This document shows, piece by piece, positions 54,381 to 60,426 of a stretch of DNA of 60,426 bases (position 1 is the stretch's first letter; each line of letters begins with the position of its first letter). Origin of the DNA: an uncultured Akkermansia sp. Its GTDB lineage: Bacteria; Verrucomicrobiota; Verrucomicrobiia; Verrucomicrobiales; Akkermansiaceae. Below the pieces are notes generated by a model. It did no database searches. It was not told where the DNA came from and saw only the letters and a list, made by a program, of their open reading frames with translations. The translations under genes and the position numbers were made by a program. The stretch spans positions 1 through 60,426 of the forward strand of contig URLZ01000010.1 in the NCBI GenBank assembly GCA_900548895.1. The letters are read 5' to 3'.

Positions 54381-55475
54381 ATGAGGTTCACTCTCGGTCT
54401 CTCGGCCCTGCTGATACTCGCAGCGCTTCTGGCACCCCTGCCCCTGAAGCGCAGCGAATCTGCGCCCTCCAATGGCCGGGGAGAGAGTTGCGAGCCAGCA
54501 CGCCCGGTTCCTGAAATCGGAGCCGCCCTCGCCGCCGCAGACGATACCCTCTGCCGACTCCTCGCTCCGACGGAGCTCAACCGCGAACAGATCGCCTGCT
54601 GCATGATCATTCGCAAGCTGTTGCTCGACCGCTATGACCTCAATCGCAACGACAGACTGGAGGCGGATGAAATCCGCGCCATCAGGCGCGACGCTCAGCG
54701 GCTCGTCAAGCGCCGGGTTGAGGCCCTCCTGCTCAGCTTGGATCGCGACGGAAACGGTCGGCTGAGCCGGGCAGAACGGCGACAGGCGGACGACCGTTGC
54801 ACCTGCAGCCGACGCATCCCTGCCGCCGCGACGCCCATCGACAGGAGCGCTGCCCCGGACCGAGCGGCGGAAAGAAGCCGGCCCGGCGACATCGACCGCA
54901 TGGCGACTACCCGAGGGAGCTCGCCAACACCCGGTACCCCCGGCCCGGCCGAGCAAGACTTCGACAGCTTTCCGTCGAGCCTGCCGATTGCGTTGATTGC
55001 CCATCACCTCATCATGGAGACCTATGACCGCAACGACAACCAGCGCCTCGACGCCGAAGAAAGCAAGCGCCTCAAGGCGGATGGCGAGTGGCTCTGCGCC
55101 GCGCGAGAAAAGGAGCTCTTTGACTTCTGCGACAGCGACGGCGACGGCCGGCTCTCGGAGCAGGAATGGCGCAACGCCCTGCTCTCCTGCGATCAACTCC
55201 GCAAAATGGCACCGCGCGGCGCCAATCCCCTCGACCATATCATCAGCACCTTCTACGACGCCGACATCATCCGCAACCTGCCGCACGGAATCCCCGAAGC
55301 CCCGGAAAGCCACGCCCCCTCATCGCCCGACACCGAGGCAGACAGCGACGAGAGCTCAAATGACGGCGGCAACCACACGCCCCCCGACAGCAACACCGCG
55401 ACCGATAACGCGCCGCGCGGAACCAACGCAGGAGAAACCCTCCTGCAATACCTCCTCTCCGAAAGCTGCGCCTAA
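54381..55475 (+). CDS. membrane-anchored EF-hand calcium-binding protein
   Basis: The 364-aa protein starts with an uncleaved or cleaved hydrophobic segment (LGLSALLILAALLAPLPL). It then has four EF-hand loops in two pairs: DLNRNDRLEADE, DRDGNGRLSRAE, DRNDNQRLDAEE and DSDGDGRLSEQE, with Asp/Asn at the metal positions. The linker between the pairs is Arg/Ala-rich, and the last 100 residues are acidic and Ser/Pro-rich. It is probably periplasmic or surface-exposed; its partner is unknown. The start directly follows the yajC terminator, so how it is transcribed is unclear. Confidence 0.75.
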   Translation: MRFTLGLSALLILAALLAPLPLKRSESAPSNGRGESCEPARPVPEIGAALAAADDTLCRLLAPTELNREQIACCMIIRKLLLDRYDLNRNDRLEADEIRAIRRDAQRLVKRRVEALLLSLDRDGNGRLSRAERRQADDRCTCSRRIPAAATPIDRSAAPDRAAERSRPGDIDRMATTRGSSPTPGTPGPAEQDFDSFPSSLPIALIAHHLIMETYDRNDNQRLDAEESKRLKADGEWLCAAREKELFDFCDSDGDGRLSEQEWRNALLSCDQLRKMAPRGANPLDHIISTFYDADIIRNLPHGIPEAPESHAPSSPDTEADSDESSNDGGNHTPPDSNTATDNAPRGTNAGETLLQYLLSESCA

Positions 55476-55519
55476 CCTGCCCTCGCCTACCCTGTAGCCC
55501 CTGCGCCCTCCCTCTTCCC

Positions 55520-56425
55520 ATGAAAGACGTCTACACACTCGAAGACCTCCTGAACAACGGCACCGACACCGGCGACGGAGACCCCAGACCCATCGCCCTC
55601 GCCGTCATCGGCAACCCCATTGCCCACTCCCTCTCCCCCCAGATGCACCAAGCCGTCCTCGACGCCGAAGAGCGCCCCCTGCGCTACGTACGCCTGCTCT
55701 CCGGCCTCGGAGAAGGAGACTTTGGTCGCCTGCTGCAACAACTCATGAAGCAGCAATTCATCGGCGCCAACGTCACCGTCCCCTTCAAAAAACAGGCCTG
55801 CCTCGCCTGTGAAGAGCTCGACGAACTCGCCCGCCTCAGCGGCTCCGTCAACACCCTCGTGCGCCGCAGAGACCGCTGGCTCGGCTGCAACACCGACGGC
55901 CCAGGCTTCTCCCGCGCCGTCGCCGAATTCACCGGGCGCCCCCTCGCCGAACAGAGAGTCCTCATCCTCGGCGCCTGCGGCGGCGCCGGCTCCGCCCTCG
56001 CCTGCCAGTGCGCCCTGGAGCACTGCCCCGGCCTCACCCTCGTCAACCGCCCCAAGCCCGAACTCCCCGCCCTGCGAGAACAACTCCTCAGCGCCGGCGG
56101 AGCACAAGCCCACTGCTGCTGCTTCAGCGACGACGAATTGCCCAAGCGCCTTGAAGAAGCCGACCTCATCGTCAACGCCACCAGCCTCGGCCTGCGCGAC
56201 GGAGACCCCCTGCCCCTCAACCCCGACCTCCTGCACCCCGGGCAAAGCCTCTGCGACATCGTCCCGCACGACACCCCCCTGAGGCAGGCTGCCGCCGCGC
56301 GAGGCTGCCGCACCGCCGACGGACTCGGCATGCTGCTGTGGCAAGGCGCACTCGCCTACCAACACTGGTTTGGCAACCTACCCGATATAAAGATCATGCG
56401 CCACGCCATCAATGCAAAAGCGTGA
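55520..56425 (+). CDS. aroE: shikimate dehydrogenase
   Basis: AroE reduces 3-dehydroshikimate with NADPH, upstream of AroA. The 301-aa protein has GNPIAHSLSPQMHQ (shikimate-binding Ser residues), GANVTVPFKKQA (catalytic Lys), VNTLVRRRDRWLGCNTDGPGF (Asp of the active site), LGACGGAGSALA (dinucleotide-binding loop) and DGLGMLLWQGALAYQHW. An N-terminal extension of about 25 residues precedes the domain. It lies 44 nt after the EF-hand gene. Confidence 0.93.
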   Translation: MKDVYTLEDLLNNGTDTGDGDPRPIALAVIGNPIAHSLSPQMHQAVLDAEERPLRYVRLLSGLGEGDFGRLLQQLMKQQFIGANVTVPFKKQACLACEELDELARLSGSVNTLVRRRDRWLGCNTDGPGFSRAVAEFTGRPLAEQRVLILGACGGAGSALACQCALEHCPGLTLVNRPKPELPALREQLLSAGGAQAHCCCFSDDELPKRLEEADLIVNATSLGLRDGDPLPLNPDLLHPGQSLCDIVPHDTPLRQAAAARGCRTADGLGMLLWQGALAYQHWFGNLPDIKIMRHAINAKA

Positions 56426-56521
56426 ACGCACCTCTATAATCCTGCTGGGAATTTCTCCCTGAAAACGCAAAAAATTGCAACATTACTGACACACAGAACA
56501 CAACAGAACCCGTTTTTTTGC

Positions 56522-56550
56522 TTGATACCCTGCCATTCTTGTGGTAATTA
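56522..56550 (+). promoter_or_regulatory. promoter of the small AP2-like gene
   Basis: TTGATA (56522-56527), 17-bp spacer, TAATTA (56545-56550). It covers the upstream in-frame GTG at 56541, so the start is placed at ATG 56583. Confidence 0.6.
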
Positions 56551-56582
56551 AACCACGGGTGCACAAAATCCCCCACAGCAGC

Positions 56583-56822
56583 ATGAGAGCTAAAAACATT
56601 TCACGCTACACGTACAAGCGGACCTCCTTCCAAGGATGGAGGTTGTCCATTACCCGAGCCGGCTACCAGTTCACCAAATACTTCTCAGACCGGCAGCACA
56701 GCAACTGCCGAGAAGCCTTCCGGGCCGCCGTCGACGTGCGCAACCGCATCTTCGGCGATCTGAAAGTCCCGGGAGCCGACCCCGAAGAAATCTTTGCCCG
56801 CTACCGTGCCGAGCTCTGCTGA
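56583..56822 (+). CDS. small AP2/ERF-like DNA-binding protein
   Basis: The 79-aa protein reads RYTYKRTSFQGWRLSITRAG, then YQFTKYFSDRQHSN and FRAAVDVRNRIF. The order three-strand sheet, then helix with Arg/Lys and Trp, fits the AP2-like DNA-binding domain found at the N-terminus of phage integrases and in small bacterial proteins. No integrase or other phage gene is next to it. It is basic and may bind DNA as a small regulator. Confidence 0.6.
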   Translation: MRAKNISRYTYKRTSFQGWRLSITRAGYQFTKYFSDRQHSNCREAFRAAVDVRNRIFGDLKVPGADPEEIFARYRAELC

Positions 56823-56952
56823 GCCGACGGCAAGCGAACAGCGCGCAGCCTCCCATGCAAGCCGTCTGTCTGCACCGCATCAACCGGCATCAGGCGACTC
56901 CGAGCTCAGGGGGGCGCGCAACCCCATTGCAACCCACATCCATCTGGAACAA

Positions 56953-56981
56953 AGCCTCGGGACCCCATCGGCCCCGAGGCT
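56953..56981 (-). terminator. possible terminator of the TIGR03790 gene
   Basis: AGCCTCGGG and CCCGAGGCT form a 9-bp stem with an 11-nt loop. On the minus strand it is followed by TTTGTT. The U-tract is weak; the + side (GAAATTTAAA) is not better, so it could also serve the AP2 gene. Confidence 0.5.
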
Positions 56982-57058
56982 GAAATTTAAACACCGCAGA
57001 GGCAAAGCACCCTGCCACCCTACCGACAGCGAACGAAACCGACAGCGAACGCAGCCCC

Positions 57059-58591
57059 TCACTTGCTCCCCTGCCCCTTGCCGGCGGAACTCGCCCCCGG
57101 GGCCTTCGGCTGAGGCTTCGGATCCAGCGCCTCCGCGCAAGCCCGCATCGCCCCCTCCCAAGGCGACCCCTTCGCCAGCTCCAGAGCGTGCGCCATCGTC
57201 GCGCGAGCCGTCGCCGGCTGCCCCATCGCCGCAAACGCAAGCGCCCGGCGGTGCATACAGCGCAGGCGATCACCCAAGCCCGAATACTGGCGAGCCGCGA
57301 AATCAAACATCGACTCCGCCAGCTCCTCATTCTTCACCATCAGGCAAGCCGCCCCGTACATCTCAGCCATCACCGCAGCCTGAGACGGCTGAGCCATCTG
57401 AGGAATCAAGCGGCGCAGCAAGGCCAAATCACCCCGCGCACGCTCATTGAGCCTCTGCCACACACTAAACGCATCATCCCCCGCCGCCAAGCGCATCACC
57501 TCCGGCTTGCAGGGGCGGTAAAGCGGATCCCCCAAAATCACCCACTGCCACGAAAGCGTCGGCTGCGCCATCATCGCCGCCTCCGCCAAACAATACCCCT
57601 TCAGCAAGCGATCATAAAGCACATCGTGGCGGATATTGCCACCCAAAAAAGGCTCAGCCACATTGCCGAACGTCACCGCCGCCCCACGGCGCAGCAAAGC
57701 CGCAACCCAGCGACGCTTATCGCGTAAACTCGTCGCACTGAACGAATGCAAATGACAGGCCACCGCCCCCGGCGCAAAACGGAAATCACCCGCACCCTCC
57801 GCAAAAGGCCCATCCGCAAACTCCGTATACCAGCCGAAATAAAACGCCACCCCCTGCATCAGCGGATAACCCTTCGCCAAACGAGACGGAGAACCCTCCC
57901 AGAACAGCGGAACATAGCGCTCAAAAGCCTCCTTTGCCACCCCCTCAAACCACGCATCACCCTCCTTGTACGGCCCGCCCGAATCCACCAGCGTCCACCC
58001 GCGCAGGCCCGACTTCTCCACCCGAGCAGGATCCTCAATCATGCGCATCACACACTCGCGATCAGGCCCATCAATCCGGCACACCGCCAGCACCGGCTGC
58101 GAAAACTCATCCAGCGGCATCTCCTTGCCCGCATAGGGATTCGCCAGCATCCCCGCACGCTTATAATTATAGCCAAGCACCGCCAACTCCGAATCCAGCG
58201 ACGCCCCACTGTTATCCGGCCGCATCTCCTTCTCCCCCGCCTCGCGGCGAATCCGCAGCGGAAAATCCGGCATCAGCACCAGCGCATAAACACGCCGACC
58301 GCGACCTCCGCGCAACGTCGCCGGGCGCCAGCCCCCCAGCTCCGCATACGACAGCAAAGGCCCTGCCACCAAGCGCTGATACTCCTCCCATGACAACTCC
58401 GACCCCTTGGGCAAACCCGGCAGCGACACCAACTGCGAAGACGGCACACCGCGCACCCGGCAGTAAAGCTCCGCCGCCTCGCGGCTCAGCGCCGAATCCG
58501 CATTGCACACCACCACCACCTGCGACGCATCCAGCGCGCAAGCCACCGCCCCCCACGACAGCAGCACCAGCAACAACACACGCAACATCAT
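57059..58591 (-). CDS. TIGR03790-family secreted protein
   Basis: The 510-aa protein has a signal peptide (RVLLLVLLSWGAVACA) and the family's early motif VVVVCNADSALSREAAELYCRVRGVP, then VYALVLMPDFPLRI and LDSELAVLGY. The family is mostly found in Verrucomicrobia, Acidobacteria and Planctomycetes, and its function is not known. The second half contains a tetratricopeptide-like helical region. AGGAGG stands 7 nt before the ATG at 58591, a rare strong ribosome-binding site in this window. It follows ffh by 133 nt on the same strand. Confidence 0.85.
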   Translation of the reverse strand: MMLRVLLLVLLSWGAVACALDASQVVVVCNADSALSREAAELYCRVRGVPSSQLVSLPGLPKGSELSWEEYQRLVAGPLLSYAELGGWRPATLRGGRGRRVYALVLMPDFPLRIRREAGEKEMRPDNSGASLDSELAVLGYNYKRAGMLANPYAGKEMPLDEFSQPVLAVCRIDGPDRECVMRMIEDPARVEKSGLRGWTLVDSGGPYKEGDAWFEGVAKEAFERYVPLFWEGSPSRLAKGYPLMQGVAFYFGWYTEFADGPFAEGAGDFRFAPGAVACHLHSFSATSLRDKRRWVAALLRRGAAVTFGNVAEPFLGGNIRHDVLYDRLLKGYCLAEAAMMAQPTLSWQWVILGDPLYRPCKPEVMRLAAGDDAFSVWQRLNERARGDLALLRRLIPQMAQPSQAAVMAEMYGAACLMVKNEELAESMFDFAARQYSGLGDRLRCMHRRALAFAAMGQPATARATMAHALELAKGSPWEGAMRACAEALDPKPQPKAPGASSAGKGQGSK

Positions 58592-58724
58592 CAGCAAACC
58601 TCCTCACCCAGAGCAGAAAACCGGCAGAACGCGCCCGCCCAATCCGCCGCAGCGGCAGAGCAGCCACACCAGCCGTCGTGACCCCGACAGCGGAGCAGGC
58701 GCAGCAGAGCAAACCCGACAACAC

Positions 58725-60239
58725 TCAGCGACGGCGGAACAAACCGCTAAACCCGCCCAAACCCTTCTGAATCCGCGGCCCGCGCCCCTGTGACCCGGCG
58801 CGCGACGCCAACTCCTCCAGAGCCGACATATCAGGCAACTTACTCATATCCGGCTTGCCGTCAGCCCCCATCATCGAAGACAAATCAGGCATCCCCGCCG
58901 CAGCACCCGGCTTGCCGCCCTTCAGCATCCCCTTCATCAAACCACCCATCGCCCCCTTGCCACTCATCATCGACTTCATCTCGCGGAAATTCTTGATAAA
59001 GCGATTCACCTCAATCTCCGACACACCCGCACCGCGAGCAATGCGGCGGCGGCGCGACGGAATCAGCAACTTATCATTCGCCCGCTCCGCCTTCGTCATC
59101 GACAGCACAATCGCCTCCATCCGCTTCATCCGCTTCGGATCCAGCGCCTGATCCGGCAGCATCCGGCTAATCTTTCCAAACCCCGGCAGCAACTTCAGCA
59201 AACCCTCCAGCGGACCCAAACTCTTCATCATCCGCATCTGATTGAGGAAATCATTAAAATTGAACTCCCCGCTCATCATGCGATTCATCGAACGCATCGC
59301 CGACTGCTCATCAATCTTCTCCGCAGCCTTCTCCACCAGCCCCACAATATCACCCATCCCCAGAATGCGATCCGCCATCCGCTGAGGCACAAAAGGCCCG
59401 AACATATCCAACTTCTCGCCCTCACCGATAAACTTAATCGGCTTGCCCGTCACCGCGCGCATCGAAAGAGCCGCACCGCCGCGAGCATCACCATCCAGCT
59501 TCGTGAGCACAATACCCGTCAGACCCACAGCCTCATCAAACGTCTGCGCCACGCGCACCGCCTGCTGACCCGTCGCCGCATCCGCCACCAGAAGCGCCTC
59601 CTGAGGCTTCAGGAACTTCGCCAACTTGCGCAGCTCCGCCACCAGCGGCTCATCCACCTCCTGGCGACCCGCCGTATCAAAAATCATCACATCGTGATCC
59701 TGGCCCTCCGCCCAGCGGAGCGCATCCTTCGCCACGCGAATCACATCCCTCTCCTGAGGGGAAGGCGTATACACCGGCACCTCAATCTGCGCTGCCAGCG
59801 TCGCCAACTGATCAATAGCCGCCGGGCGAATCAAATCGCAGGCCACCAGCAGCGGGCGGTGGCCCTCCTTCTTCAAGCGGCGCGCCAACTTCGCGCAAGT
59901 CGTCGTCTTACCCGCACCATTGAGACCCACCACCAGAATCCGGGCCGGAGGCTCCAAATTCAACCCGGCAGCCTCACCACCGAGCAAATCGGCCAACTCA
60001 TCGCGGAAAATCTTCACAATCTGCTCACCCGGCTTCACCGTCTTGAGCACCTTTTCACCCATCGCCTGCTCCTTCACATGAGCAATAAACTCTCGAGCCA
60101 CGCCATACTCCACATCCGCGTCGAGCAGCGCCATTCGAATATCACGCATCGCATCCTTGATATTCGACTCAGAAATCTTGCTCAGACCGCGCAACTTACG
60201 GAAAGCATCATCGAGCTTATCAGACAAGAGGGAAAACAT
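58725..60239 (-). CDS. ffh: signal recognition particle protein
   Basis: Ffh binds signal sequences and 4.5S RNA for co-translational targeting. The 504-aa protein has the N domain, then the SRP GTPase motifs GLNGAGKTTTCAK, DTAGRQEVDE, TKLDGDARGGAAL. The Met-rich M domain (about residues 320-440) has RMLPDQALDPKRMKRMEAIV and SRRRRIARGAGVS for RNA binding. The C-terminal 60 residues are a Gly/Met/Lys-rich extension ending GLFRRR. The promoter lies 6 nt before the start (leaderless). Confidence 0.96.
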   Translation of the reverse strand: MFSLLSDKLDDAFRKLRGLSKISESNIKDAMRDIRMALLDADVEYGVAREFIAHVKEQAMGEKVLKTVKPGEQIVKIFRDELADLLGGEAAGLNLEPPARILVVGLNGAGKTTTCAKLARRLKKEGHRPLLVACDLIRPAAIDQLATLAAQIEVPVYTPSPQERDVIRVAKDALRWAEGQDHDVMIFDTAGRQEVDEPLVAELRKLAKFLKPQEALLVADAATGQQAVRVAQTFDEAVGLTGIVLTKLDGDARGGAALSMRAVTGKPIKFIGEGEKLDMFGPFVPQRMADRILGMGDIVGLVEKAAEKIDEQSAMRSMNRMMSGEFNFNDFLNQMRMMKSLGPLEGLLKLLPGFGKISRMLPDQALDPKRMKRMEAIVLSMTKAERANDKLLIPSRRRRIARGAGVSEIEVNRFIKNFREMKSMMSGKGAMGGLMKGMLKGGKPGAAAGMPDLSSMMGADGKPDMSKLPDMSALEELASRAGSQGRGPRIQKGLGGFSGLFRRR

Positions 60240-60245
60240 AGGCCT

Positions 60246-60274
60246 ACACTACTCGAAATCGCGCTTACTGTCAA
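60246..60274 (-). promoter_or_regulatory. promoter giving a leaderless ffh mRNA
   Basis: Minus strand: perfect TTGACA (60269-60274), 17-bp spacer, TAGTGT (60246-60251), then aggcct and ATG at 60239, 7 nt beyond the -10. Confidence 0.8.
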
Positions 60275-60322
60275 GACTTCCCCGCGCCATCGGGGGGCAA
60301 AAGCGCACACGGCGGGTCGCTG

Positions 60323-60368
60323 CATGCGCCAGCACAAACATACGGGTAGCACCATGCGCCAGCACAAA
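60323..60368. repeat. 16-bp direct repeat
   Basis: CATGCGCCAGCACAAA occurs at 60323-60338 and 60353-60368, offset 30 bp. It lies upstream of ffh next to a minus-strand terminator. Function unknown. Confidence 0.6.
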
Positions 60369-60390
60369 AAAACACCTGCGCGAAGCGCAG
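60366..60390 (-). terminator. intrinsic terminator of an off-window minus-strand gene
   Basis: Read on the minus strand, CTGCGC, a TTC loop and GCGCAG, then GTGTTTTTTT. It would end a gene lying right of the window. Confidence 0.7.
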
Positions 60391-60426
60391 CACGCGCGCG
60401 ATAGCGCGCAAAAGCCTGCAAGCTCA

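Noticed and set aside
56583..56822. Prophage or integrated element near the AP2-like gene
   Set aside because: No integrase, attachment repeats, tRNA gene or phage genes are seen; flanks are aroE and a TIGR03790 gene.

Overview
The window is a GC-rich (roughly 63-65 %), gene-dense bacterial chromosome segment with almost no mobile DNA. The gene families point to a Gram-negative member of the Verrucomicrobiota or a close PVC relative, possibly gut-associated. The clues are a TIGR03790-family secreted protein, a YmdB-like TIGR00282 phosphoesterase, secreted ankyrin proteins, a large secreted GH2 beta-galactosidase, an RND pump and a class III (anaerobic) ribonucleotide reductase. This placement is inferred from gene content; no rRNA or tRNA gene was seen.

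Layout. 0.1-4.3 kb: universal stress protein, TIGR00282 phosphoesterase, TcdA, a TrmH-type methyltransferase, a calcineurin-like phosphoesterase and HU. 4.6-7.6 kb (minus): secreted beta-galactosidase. 7.6-8.3 kb: non-coding region holding copy 1 of a short structured RNA. 8.3-12.7 kb: an unknown ATP-grasp-like protein, two ECF-type sigma factors and two unknown proteins. 12.7-19.1 kb: an RND efflux pair whose adaptor is two membrane-fusion proteins joined in one chain. 19.4-26.7 kb: carA, purA, a secreted ankyrin protein, a membrane-anchored PpiC-type isomerase and aroA. 26.9-37.4 kb: dnaG, rseP and a complete F1Fo ATP synthase operon (atpBEFHAGDC). 37.7-43.6 kb: M42 aminopeptidase, argF, sufE, an RlmI-like methyltransferase and a second ankyrin protein built of 90-bp tandem repeats. 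44.1-47.4 kb: an anaerobic RNR locus with probable tandem NrdR boxes, an NrdD lacking its glycyl-radical tail, a separate 69-aa gene carrying that tail, and NrdG. 47.5-47.7 kb: an orphan small RNA gene. 47.8-51.0 kb (minus): rarA and a dynamin-like GTPase. 51.3 kb: copy 2 of the structured RNA. 51.5-56.8 kb: a small secreted protein, trmB-tgt-yajC, an EF-hand protein, aroE and a small AP2-like protein. 57.0-60.2 kb (minus): a TIGR03790 protein and ffh.

The most reliable regulatory signal is a sigma-70-type promoter (TTGnCA, 17-bp spacer, TAnaaT, often with an extended TGC before the -10). In about eight cases the -10 lies only 6-9 nt before the start codon, which implies leaderless mRNAs. Several database-style upstream starts actually fall inside these promoters, so I have moved those starts downstream.

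Best candidates for undescribed biology are the duplicated promoter-hairpin-terminator RNA (8.0 and 51.3 kb), the orphan sRNA at 47.6 kb, the tandem membrane-fusion protein with its repeat tail, the split class III RNR, and a tRNA-guanine transglycosylase lacking the usual zinc-binding cysteines.
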